Both the position numbers and the translations under genes were made by a program. Positions 54,745 through 64,000 of a DNA stretch of 64,000 bases are shown in pieces; position 1 is the first letter of the stretch; the number at the start of each line of letters is the position of its first letter. The notes under the pieces were generated by a model that saw only the letters and a list, made by a program, of their open reading frames with translations, searched no databases and was not told the DNA's origin. Source of the stretch: Zonotrichia leucophrys gambelii. Its lineage: Eukaryota; Chordata; Aves; Passeriformes; Passerellidae. Where the stretch lies: NCBI RefSeq assembly GCF_028769735.1, contig NW_026992282.1:62001-126000 (forward strand), read 5' to 3'.

Positions 54745-55740
54745 CCTATGGATCAGGAATGGTGTGGCCAGCAGGAGAAGGGCAGTGATTCTTCCCCTGT
54801 GCTCAGCACTGGTTGGGCAGCACCTCGAGTGCTGTGTCCACTTCTGGGCCCCCCAATTTAGGAAGGACCTGGAGGGGCTAGAGCGTGTCCAGAGAAGGGC
54901 AGCAAGGCTGGGCAGGGGTCTGTGTCACAGACAAGTTTTATGAAAAATCCTTTCCTTAGGATTTTTTTTCTTCTGAGAAGCTGAGAGGCCTCAGGATCAA
55001 AATGTAAACAATGATTTTCTGCTTCTGTGGAATGCAACAGGTGGATCTGTTATTGGTCTCATGTTGTTGTTTTAAAATAATGGCCAATCACAGGCCAGCT
55101 GTCTCAGACTCTCACTCTGAGACACAAGCTTTTGTTATTCATCCTTCTTGCTTGCTAGCCTTCCGACGAAATTCTTTCTTCTATTGTTTTAGTATAGTTT
55201 TAATATATAATTTACTTTTGATATAATATATATCATAAAATAACAAATCAAGCCTTCTGAAACATGGAGTCAGATCCACATCTCCTCCCTCTTCCTGGGA
55301 CCCCTGTGAACACCACCACAGATCTGGAGCACAAGTCCTGTGAGGAGTGGCTGATGGAGCTGGGGTTGTTTATCCTGGAGTAGAGGAGGCTCAGAGGTAA
55401 CCTCATCACTCTCTACAACTCCCTGACAGGAGGCTGCAGCCAGGTGAGGGTCAGGCTCATTTCCCAGGGAACAGTGACAGGATATGAGGACACAACTTTC
55501 AGCTGCACTAGGGGACATTTAGGCAGGACATTAGGGAATATTCCTCACACAGAGGGTGATTGAGAATTGGAATGGGCTGCCCAGGGAGGTGTGTGAGTCA
55601 CTATCCCTGGAAGTGTTTAAGGAAAAACTGGATGTGGCACTGAGTGCCATTGTCTGGGTGACAAGGTGGCGTTGAGTCCCAGGTTGGACCTGATGCTCTA
55701 CAAGGTCTTTTCCAGCCTGGTTGACTCTCTGATGATTGCG
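54745..55740 (+). mobile_element. CR1 fragment split by a solo LTR
   Basis: CR1 sequence 54745-54922 ([17 protein letters not shown]-type) continues at 55321-55740 (GGCTGCCCAGGGAGG, GGTTGGACCTGATG... tail). The two parts join exactly across the inserted solo LTR. The 3' end overlaps a 141 bp tandem duplication. Confidence 0.75.
54923..55320 (+). mobile_element. Solo LTR inserted in CR1
   Basis: 398 bp, TGTCACAGAC...CACCACCACA. Flanked by GGTCTG and GATCTG, an imperfect 6 bp target duplication. An AT-rich middle with TATAATATATA. The wording is familiar from common passerine solo LTRs, but I do not assert a family name. Confidence 0.7.
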
Positions 55741-55915
55741 ACACTGCAAGGCCCTGGGGAAGCAAGGGGCCAGTGTGGCACTGAATGCCATTGTCTGGGT
55801 GACAAGGTGGCGTTGAGTCCCAGGTTGGACCTGATGCTCTACAAGGTCTTTTCCAGCCTGGTTGACTCTCTGATGATTGCGACACTGCAAGGCCCTGGGG
55901 AAGCAAGGGGCCAGT
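55634..55915 (+). repeat. 141 bp tandem duplication
   Basis: 55634-55774 and 55775-55915 differ at one base (GAGTGCC versus GAATGCC). The unit spans the end of CR1 and the first minisatellite unit. Confidence 0.93.
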
Positions 55916-56725
55916 GTGACACTGCAGGGCCTGGTGGCACTAAGAGGACCATGGTGACACTGTGTACGACATGGCAGCACAGAGCCAAGGGGCCATTGTG
56001 ACACTGTGGGGCTGAATGGAAGCAAAGAGCTCCATGGTGACAGTCTGGGTCCTAGTGGAACCACAGAGGCCACTGTGACACTGCAGGGCCTTGTGGAACC
56101 AAGGAGACCCTTGGGAGATCTTGGGGACAATGGAATCAAGGGGCCATTGCTGCATTGCAAGGACTCTGGGAACTGAGGGAACAATTGTGACACTGGGGTG
56201 CCCCATGGAACCAAGAGTCCCTGGTCACACTGCAGGATCTTGTGTCACCAGGGCTCCATTGTGACACTGCAACACCTAAGAATTCATTGTGGCACTCTGA
56301 GGCCTCATGGAGCCACAGAGGCCACTGTGACCCTGCTGGGCCTTGTGGAACCACGCAGAGCATTGTGACAGAGCAGGACCTGGTGTCATGATGAGGCCAA
56401 TTGTGACACTGCAGGGCCCCATGAAACCAAGGGGCCAGTGCTGCTCCTCAGGGACTCCTGGAATGAAGGAAACATGTTTGAGACCTTGGTGCCCTTGTGA
56501 GCAAGAGGCCATTGTGACACTGTGGAACTAAGGAGAGCATTGCTGCACTGCCAGACCTCATGGAACCAAGGGTCATTGTGACACTGCAGGGCCCAAGGAT
56601 CCCAGGGATTTTGTGACACCCAGGGGTCCCATTGAATAAAAGGGACATTGTGACTCTGGGAGGCCTCATGGAATCATGGAGACCATTGGGAGACTCTGGA
56701 GCCTCATGGAACCATGGTGACACCA
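55735..56725 (-). repeat. Minisatellite (right arm, outer)
   Basis: About 1 kb of CATTGTGACACTG units, the counterpart of the 180 bp array at 21591-21770. Confidence 0.82.
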
Positions 56726-57335
56726 GTTGGCTGGGAATGTGGATCTGCTGGATGGTAGGAGGGCTCTGCACAGGGTCCTGAACAGGTTGGATAAAGGCAC
56801 CAAATCCAACAAGGTGAGGCTGAAAAACTCCAAGTGCCGGGTCCTGCACTTCGGCGACAACAACTCCTGCAGCTCTAAAGGTTGGGCACAGACTGGCTGG
56901 ACAGCAGTCAGGCAGAAAGGGATCTGCAGGGACTGATGAACAGCAGGCTGGACATGAGCCAGCAGTGTGCCCAGGTGGCCAAGAAGGCCAATGGCTCCTG
57001 GCCTGGATCAGGAATGGTGTGGCCAGCAGGAGAAGGGCGGGGATTCTTCCCCAGTGCTCAGCATAGGTTGAGCAGCACCTCGAGTGTTGTGTCCAGTTCT
57101 GGGGCTCCCAATTTGGGAAGGACATGGAGGGGCTGGAGCATGTCCAGAGAAGGGCAACAAGGCTGAGGAAGGGTCTGGAACACAAGTCGTTTAAGGAGCG
57201 ACTCAGGGAGCTGGGGTTGTTTACCCTGAAGAAGAGGAGGCTCAGGGGACACAAGGCAGTGTGAGGGCACAGGTTGGACTTGATGATCTCCAAGGTCTTT
57301 TCCAACCTTGCTGATTCTGGGATTCTCTGACACCA
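56725..57335 (+). mobile_element. CR1 fragment (right)
   Basis: Counterpart of 21066-21590. Encodes pieces such as [20 protein letters not shown] and ends GGTTGGACTTGATGATCTCC, with a deletion just before the tail. Confidence 0.8.
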
Positions 57336-58923
57336 CCCTTGGAGCAGTTGCACAATGAGACCTGGGCCTCCTCTTGAGAAGCTGCAGCAGCCCAGGTCCC
57401 TCAGCTTCTCCTGCCAGCCCCAAAGCCCATCCTGTCAGTCCTGCAGAGCCTCTGCAGCTCCTCCTCACTGCCCAGAACAGGGAGCCCCAGAGCCAGACAC
57501 AGCAGACCAGATGTGCCCCCGTGGCCTGGGGTGCCTCTGCAAGGAAGCAGCACCAGGCCTGGGGTGCCTCTGCAAGGAAGCAGCACCAGGCACTGCAGGA
57601 GCCTGCAGACAATTCCTGCAGCACTTATAGGATGATCCTGCTGCTTAAGGGAAGTTCCCATGGGGCCAAGTCAGGAACTGCAATGGGGAGTGGGGCCAGA
57701 GAGGAAAGGGCAAACAGGGATGGGCTGTTTGCAGGGGAGAGAACAGGGGTGGGCAATAGGAAGAAATTTTTACAAAGGAAGAATAAAGAAAGCAAAAGTG
57801 AAGCCCAGGAAATGCTGAGGGCAGTTTGGGGGTGGCTGCCAGGCAGCCCTGGCTCTGAGCAACAGCGTCTGCAGTGGGACAGGAAACTCCCAGCCCATGG
57901 GAACAAACTTTCTGGCCGACTGCAGAGGCCAGGACAAAGCTGAGTGCTTTCCCTGGTGTCCCCCAGCCCTTGCTGGCCCCAGGGGCTGATGGCATTTGTG
58001 CTCCCTCAGGTTCATGTCCCCACACAAACAGCATGGGAGCGCTCCCACCTGCTGTGTGCAATGCAAACAGGGGTTCCTGAGCCAGTGCTGGCGTGTCTGT
58101 GCCTGCAAGGATGGGGCACCTGTGTGAGCTGGGAGAGAGGCCAGGGCTGCAGAGGGGGGATGTTGTTGGCAGCTCCATCAGGACGCTCTGAGACGCTGCC
58201 CTAGGCTGTGCAGCGCACTGGGGATGGATCAGCCCCTGCTCTGCTGCTCCTTCCTGTCTGCCCCAGGGCCCTTACGGAGCCCCAGCCATGCTGTTTGCCC
58301 CCAGCCTGCCCATGGCCAGCCTGGGGCTGCTCACGGGGCTTTTCTGTGCTGAGCATTGGCCTGGGTGTGTTCTTGAGAGCGCCTGGGCAAGGAGCCTGGA
58401 GCCCCCAGGGCCTGGCCTGAGGCGTCAGCCCTGCCCCAGCAGAGCCCATGGCCTGTCCCTGCTGCAGCCCCGGCACTGCCACCCCCAGGGCTGTGCCCGG
58501 CCCCGAGAGCACTCAGGCTGTGCCGCAACACCAGGGCCACCAGGGCAGCAGGGCAGGGCCACGGCAGCAGCACTGGCAACACCAAGAGCTGCTGCTGCTG
58601 GGCCAGCCCTGATCTGCCCCAGCTCTGCACACAGACATTGCTGCTGCAGCTCCAGAGAAGGCAACAAAAGGGCATCTCTGCAGAAAACTCTGCTGGGAGG
58701 TCATTTAATTCCTTTAAAGCCACCAAGAGCGCAGCCCCTCATTGACATAGTCGGTGGCCACAGGGAAAATGGAGAGAAACACAATCAGAAATGGCAGAAA
58801 GAAAGGACTTACATTGTGGAAATTATTAAAGAAGTAAAACAAAGTAAAATAACCTTAAAAATTAAATCAATAAGTATCAAAGATTATTTTATTAGAAGTG
58901 CTTTGCACAAATTGGCCAGCAGT
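57336..58923. repeat. GC-rich non-coding arm block (right)
   Basis: 57340-57950 has no counterpart in the left arm and includes a 30 bp direct repeat (CTGGGGTGCCTCTGCAAGGA at about 57537 and 57569). 57955-58745 mirrors 20268-21065. No gene is called. Confidence 0.5.
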
Positions 58924-59856
58924 TTAATGTTTCTGAAACCATGCAGTTATCAGTCTCCACACTGCAGCCTTGAGCTCCTGGTTCCTCAGGCTGTGGATGA
59001 GGGGATTCAGGGCTGGAGGCACCACTGAGTACAGAACTGATAGGGCCAGATCCAGGGATGGGGAGGACATGGAGGGGGGCTTAAGATAGGAAAATATTCC
59101 AGTGCTGAGGAACAGAGAGACCACAGCCAGGTGAGGGAGGCAGGTGGAAAAGGCTTTGTGCTGCCCCTGCTCAGAGGGGATCCTCAGCACTGCCCTGAAG
59201 ATCTGCACATAGGAGTAAACAATGAAGAGAAAAAAACTAAAATTTAAACACGCACTAATAGCAATTAGGCCTAGTTCCCTGAGGTAGGATTTGGAGCAGG
59301 AGAGCTTGAGAATCGGGGTCACTTCACAGAAGAACTGGCCCAGTGCATTGCCATGGCACAGGGGCAGGGAAAATGTATTGGCCATGTGAATCAGTGAAAA
59401 GAGAAAGGCACTGGCCCAGGCAGCTGCTGCCATGTGGGCACAAGCTCTGCTGCCCAGGAGGGTACTGTAGTGCAGGGGTTTGCAGATGGACACGTAGCGG
59501 TCGTAGCACATGATGATCAGGAAAAAATACTCTGCTGAGATGAAGAATAGAGAGAAAAAGAGCTGAGCAGCACATCCATTGTAGGAGATGTCCCTGGTGT
59601 CCCAGAGGGAATTGTGCATGGCTTTGGGGACAGTGGTACAGATGGAGCCCAGGTCGCTGAGGGCCAGGTTCAGCAGGAAGAACAACATGGGCGTGTGCAG
59701 GTGGTGGGCGCAGGCTACGGCGCTGATGATGAGGCCGTTGCCCAGGAGGGCAGCCAGGGAGATGCCCAGCAAGAGGCAGAAGTGCAGGAGCTGCAGCTGC
59801 CGCGTGTCTGCCAGTGCCAGCAGGAGGAAGTGGCTGATGGAGCTGCTGTTGGACAT
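58924..59856 (-). CDS. Olfactory receptor, OR14-like, right arm
   Basis: 310 residues, partner of the receptor at 19156-20079 and in inverted orientation. The start is the MSNSSS Met (59856), matching the partner; an upstream in-frame Met (MIAFLRD, 59898) exists. Motifs: LLGNGL, PMLFFLLNLALSDL, MCYDRYVSIC, KAFSTCLPHL, and PALNPLIHSLRN, where the NPxxY tyrosine of TM7 is replaced by His. It has a QKH C-terminal extension. Changes relative to the partner cluster from TM4 to TM5. The frame is fully open, so it is probably expressed, though the altered TM7 motif may affect G-protein signalling. Confidence 0.92.
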   Translation of the reverse strand: MSNSSSISHFLLLALADTRQLQLLHFCLLLGISLAALLGNGLIISAVACAHHLHTPMLFFLLNLALSDLGSICTTVPKAMHNSLWDTRDISYNGCAAQLFFSLFFISAEYFFLIIMCYDRYVSICKPLHYSTLLGSRACAHMAAAAWASAFLFSLIHMANTFSLPLCHGNALGQFFCEVTPILKLSCSKSYLRELGLIAISACLNFSFFLFIVYSYVQIFRAVLRIPSEQGQHKAFSTCLPHLAVVSLFLSTGIFSYLKPPSMSSPSLDLALSVLYSVVPPALNPLIHSLRNQELKAAVWRLITAWFQKH

Positions 59857-60509
59857 TTGCTGGGGTTGGCAATGGCGATCTCTAAGAAAAGCAATCATGG
59901 AATAGTTGGGTTTGGAGAGGACTTTAAGTATCCCAGCACAGCCTGGGGGCACTTTCCCCCCACTGCCTGCCCAGGGCTCTGCTGCCTGGAGCTGTCCCTG
60001 CCAGCAGCTGCTTCCCTGTGCCCAGGGCTGGGCCCTGCCAGTGCTGCCAGAGCCCAGCCCAGCCCTGGGGGCTCAGCTGTGCCCTGCAGAGCCCTCCCAG
60101 CTCTGGCACTGCCCAGGGGCAGCTCTTGGTCTGCAGGCTTTGATGGCAGAGTCAGAGAAACCCTGAGGAGGTTGGAAAAGCAACACTGATGCTGCCTCCA
60201 AGGGACACCGTGCTAATAACTCTAAATGCCTGGTTTCGTAAGATTTCAGAAAAAAAAAAATTCTCACTCTGAACTGAGAGATAAATATTGATGTGCAATT
60301 TCCATCCTGGCGACTCAGAGCAGTAGACTAAAAAAGCAGGACTTCCCCTTTTATGCAGCCCCTGCTTTGCTGTGCTCCCTGTATAATCTACCTGGAAATG
60401 TTCTTGAGTTAAATGCCATGCTGGGAGCAGTCCTGAACAATGCAGCACCCTCCCCACACAAGGAGAACACTTCCAAGCCTTACCAGCTGTCTCCTCCCAC
60501 CCACATCTT
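59857..60509. other. Right-arm-specific stretch upstream of receptor
   Basis: Replaces the 2.4 kb of 16691-19155 in the left arm. Includes an A-run near 60250. GC-rich near 59940-60110. No gene seen. Homology to the left arm stops about 15 bp upstream of the receptor ATG. Confidence 0.4.
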
Positions 60510-61960
60510 GTCCCCCAGTGCTGGGAGCAGCTCCCCGGGCAGGCTGAGAGCTGTCCCCGGCAGGCAGCACAGTCCCTGTCCCAGCACAGCACCCTGGGCT
60601 GCAGGACCCTGCTCTGCAGGACAGCTCTGGGCTCCCCTGGCTGCTCTGCACAAGAGACAATCAGAGAATGTACTCACAGGGTCTGTAGGCATTGGGATGT
60701 CCCAGCTTGAGGAGATCACTCCAGGAGCTGCAGCTGCATTGTCCTGCAGCCAGAGGTTCCTGTGCCAAGGGCTGGCAGTGATTCTGCCCCAGGAACTTCT
60801 CAGCACCTTCCCAGCCCTGACTGATTGAAGCTCTCTGTGCCTCTGTGCTGTGCCTGGGGTGGCTGCAGGCAGTGCCCCAGCCCTGCTGGGCTGGAAGAAG
60901 AGCTGCTCATCAAGAGAAATGTGCTTTTGAAGCTCTTCTTTGTTACCAGGAGCTGCCTCTGTGCCAGGAGCCCAGCCCAGCTCAGCAACACAGACACAGC
61001 ACAAGGACTTTAATGAGCCTCTGGGGCTTTGTGCTCAGGCCCTGAACATCAGTCCCTGAGAGGGAGCTGAAGAAACCTCTCCAGAACTCCAAGTCACAAT
61101 CCAACTCCAAAGTTTCTTGGACTTTTAATGGGTCCCACTGAGGGACACGAATGAGAAAGTGTCCCCAGGCCCCAGGCAGAGCAGAGAACTGGAGGCAGTG
61201 ATGACAGGTGGGGACAAAGAGAAGCCAAGTCTTGGTGCCCTGGTGCACAGCAGCAGGGTCTGTGCCACCAAGGGCTGTGAGGAGACACCTTGTCCTGAGG
61301 CCCTGGGGCCTCCTGGCACAGCCCCAGCCAGGCTGGGCACTGTCAGCCCCTTGTCCTGCCCTCAGCATCCCTCCCTAGCCCACACCCCAGTGGCCCCAAG
61401 GATCTGCTGGAAGGAGTCCCTGGGGAGCCTTGCTCAGCAATGGCCCTGGGGGTCTTTTATGTTCCCTGCAGGGACTGCAGGTTTTTCAAAGGACTTTGAG
61501 TTTGGCTTTTGCCTTGGAGTCTCTGAGAAGTTTTTGCAATCATGGCCTTCAATTATCTGCTGTAGTTAGTCCCTGGGGAGGCTTTGTCTGTAACACTCAG
61601 AGTGGCTCATTAATGCTTCAAGGTACTTCAGTTATTTTAAGGTACTTGGTGTTTCCTTTTTGATACAGACTCTGTGAGAGTTTTGTGCAATCATGGCCCC
61701 AATTATCTGCTTTAATGAGTCCCTTGAGAGTTTTGTACTTACACTCAGTGGGGCTTATTAATGTTTTGAGATACTCAAGGTTTTTAAGATACTTTTTGGA
61801 TTTAAGAATACTTTAAGGTACTTTTAAGGATTTTCCCTCCTACACTGAGTCTCTGAGAGGTTTTTGTGCCACCCTGGCTGCTAGTTCTCTCCTCCAAGGA
61901 GTCCATGAGGATCCTGTGTTTGATATCTTTCTGCTTTACAACAAAGATGGAACTGAAAGA
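60510..61960. repeat. Arm block with 150-180 bp tandem units (right)
   Basis: Mirror of 15250-16690. Tandem units at about 61480-61880 with TCTCTGAGAG and GGGGCTTATTAATG phrases. No gene. Confidence 0.6.
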
Positions 61961-62360
61961 ATTCTGTAAGGCTTTCTAAATGTATCCAAACAAACATGGG
62001 AGAAATAACAACACAACAATCACTAAGAGAACAAATAGTCCTGTTTTAGCTCAACATCATTCATCCCTTCAACTCCTTGGATTGGAAGAGTTTATTGAAC
62101 CACTCTTTGTTTTCCACTTGAAGCTTCTTGAACCCTTCCTTCAGTACCTGAATGTTCCTGTGGATCAAGTCAAGTGTCTACACAGCCATGCCCATGTGCC
62201 CAGAGTAAAAACTCTATTTCTGTTTGGCAATGTGGCCTGTCTGATGGTCTCTATGTCTGAGAGCAGGCCACTCAATGTGAGGGAGGTAGCATTGGTTTGC
62301 TTACTTAACAGGCACCCAAGATGATCTGATTGTCCTAAAACTTTAGCTGCAGCCACCCAA
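61961..62360 (-). pseudogene. env: ERV-D env TM remnant, right arm
   Basis: Mirror of the left env remnant. A deletion of about 40 bp removes the CX6CC motif that the left copy keeps. The capsid-to-env junction without pol is shared with the left arm. Confidence 0.65.
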
Positions 62361-63685
62361 AGTAGTCCAAATTGGGGGTGCTACCATCCAGTACCTGGAT
62401 TAAAGCTTTCAAAGCCATCTCTTTGATATCATCCAATACTTCTCTGGGGATACCTGCTGCTTGATCATCTGGTCAGCTGTGTTGTCCTTCTCTGGCTAGA
62501 TGGTTGATTGTGGATTCTGCCTGTGCCTCATTATTAGCATAGTCTGCTATTAATTGATTTAGTAAACACTTCTATCCCCCTTCCACAGAGTGTGTTCTGT
62601 AGGTGACACCAACATGATCATAATATATTTTAAATCATATGAAGTTAAGGCATGTGCTGTAAACATGGCCCTCATCAGGCCATTAAAACAAGTTAAGTCC
62701 TTCCCATGGTCTTTAGCTGCCCTACACAGATCCTTGATTTCCTTGTAAACCAATGGCTGATACCTGGGATTCTGCCCCCTTCTTTCATAACATACGGGGG
62801 CAATACGAGTTTTGTGACTATTTGCAGGTCTCCTTCCTTAACTGCTTCTTTCCAGATCCTTTCCTAGGGGGGGGAGGTGCAAGGTGGTGGGGGGAATCCA
62901 AACTGTCTTCTGGGGAGGAAGAATAACTTGGAGCAGAAACATTTGGATTAGAAATAGTGTGACAGTTAGGCTTAGTATCCTTGACCATGGGGGTTATATT
63001 GTTGCTGGAGGGTGAGGCAGAGGGCGCTGCCATTTTGTCAGGTGTTGGAGAGGAAGGGCCTTGATTTAGCATGGCGGATTTCCAGGGTGGAGTTCTGGAG
63101 GCATGGCCCAGGGTGAGGGTGGAATGATTGACAGTGGAGGCATGACCCACAGTTGTGGGGCTGGAGTTTGGAGGTTCGTTCAGGGTGGAAGAGAAGGTTG
63201 TGGTTGCAGGAAGTGGAGGAGCCAAGATGGAGGGAGGATGGTCAGGCTCCTGAGCCACATTCAGGCTCCTTCCATCTTGAGTGTCCCGGGTGTGATGCTC
63301 CAAGGCTACGCAGCCATTGCCATCTTGGACCATCATGGAAGGTCTGAGAAAGGCCGGTTTGAGGGGAGGTCCTGAGTTAGAAGTGACCAATGGATTGAGT
63401 TTTCAACACACTGCTTGCTGGCGAAGGGTCTCAAGGATGGTGTGGAAGATGGGTAGCATGCCGGGTGAAGTGGGGCCCCTTTTGATAATAAGGTTGTACA
63501 ATTTAACTCTCACTGAGTCCCAAAATTCAGTGGTATGGATTTCATCAGCAGAGAGGTCTGCAAAATTTTTAATGATCCACCTTATGATTCATTTTAATTT
63601 GTTCTTTGAAAATATTATGTCATGATCAATGAGAATTAAAGCATCCATATATGCTCCTTTCTACTTTGGACATCTGGCTGCCCAT
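62361..63685 (-). pseudogene. gag: ERV-D gag remnant, right arm
   Basis: ATG at 63685 (MGSQMSKVE-like) down to capsid at 62559-62753. A 190-codon frame (62818-63390) covering the matrix end and the proline/serine-rich linker is open. No solo LTR in the linker, unlike the left arm. About 11% nucleotide difference from the left copy over a 185 bp capsid stretch counted by eye. Confidence 0.72.
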
Positions 63686-64000
63686 TTTTCTCCTTCTCTA
63701 CCTTATGGGGAAGAGCCACCAGAACATCCCAAATCAATTATGGGACATGGGTGCATATTGTAAGAACACAGTGGCAAAATGAGCAAAAAATGTCTTGCAT
63801 TTCCCCAAACCCACCTGCAATCCCATGTGGGTGAAACCATCGTTGTCCCTGCCAATCCTGGGCAAGGTCCCTCAAAACAACGATGAATCCACTGGGCTCA
63901 GCACACTCCAAAATCCCAGGGAGCACTGGCCTATCCATCAGCTAACCTCAGCTGACATGACTGAATTAGGGAGCCCTGAATGTCATGGTCTCTGTTCGGG
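63686..64000 (-). other. ERV-D leader and primer site, right arm, window end
   Basis: Mirrors 12725-13041. The final 14 bases, read on the minus strand, are CCCGAACAGAGACC, the distal part of a tRNA-Lys3-type primer site. The LTR of this copy should begin within about 10 bases beyond the window. Confidence 0.6.

Larger units (their letters stand above)
36478..64000 (-). repeat. Right arm of giant inverted repeat
   Basis: Partner of 12725-33395. It is longer because of ERV-C (45546-54713), the 43591-45545 segment, and a longer minisatellite (55735-56725). Homology is still strong at the last base of the window, where it corresponds to about 12725 in the left arm. Confidence 0.92.

Overview
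This window is vertebrate, almost certainly bird and most likely songbird (passerine), DNA. The evidence is CR1 LINE fragments, a tRNA-headed SINE with a CR1-like tail, two intronless avian-type (OR14-like) olfactory receptor genes, a C2H2 zinc-finger gene of the type expanded in passerines, and at least four kinds of endogenous retrovirus (ERV). Only three host protein-coding genes look intact: the olfactory receptors at 19156-20079 (+) and 58924-59856 (-), and the zinc-finger gene at 34997-36091 (+). A second zinc-finger gene at 847-1876 is frameshifted.

The dominant structure is a very large inverted repeat. The left arm (about 12725-33395) is matched in reverse complement by the right arm (about 36478 to the window end). 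A roughly 3.1 kb unique spacer separates them and holds the intact zinc-finger gene. Block correspondence, inner to outer: 30978-33395 with 36478-38893; 24950-27586 with 38900-41550; 22757-24950 with 41550-43590; 21066-21790 with 56640-57335; 20268-21065 with 57955-58745; the two receptor genes with each other; 15250-16690 with 60510-61960; 12725-15250 with 61960-64000. By eye the inner 5 kb (without its ERV) is about 99% identical and the outer part roughly 88-96%, so the arms look stratified. The right arm runs off the window, so the outer boundary is not seen.

Insertions that differ between arms act as timers. A 3.4 kb near-intact LTR element (ERV-B, 27593-30971) and a solo LTR (13569-13979) are only in the left arm, and their empty sites are readable in the right arm. 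A degenerate 9.2 kb gammaretrovirus-like provirus (ERV-C, 45546-54713) is only in the right arm. A gag-env remnant without pol (ERV-D) is in both arms and so predates the duplication. Outside the palindrome on the left, ERV-A (3234-9279) is a very young betaretrovirus-like provirus: its LTRs differ at one base, and open gag, pro and pol frames are joined by two recognisable -1 frameshift sites. It lacks almost all of env, and pol carries an internal deletion.

The rest is mostly non-coding repeat: a dispersed minisatellite of about 40 bp period with core TGTCACAATGG, a tandem array built on TGTGATGTCACA, 150-190 bp tandem modules, and GC-rich sequence shared between the arms. Percent identities and tRNA or family matches are hand estimates or recall, not search results.
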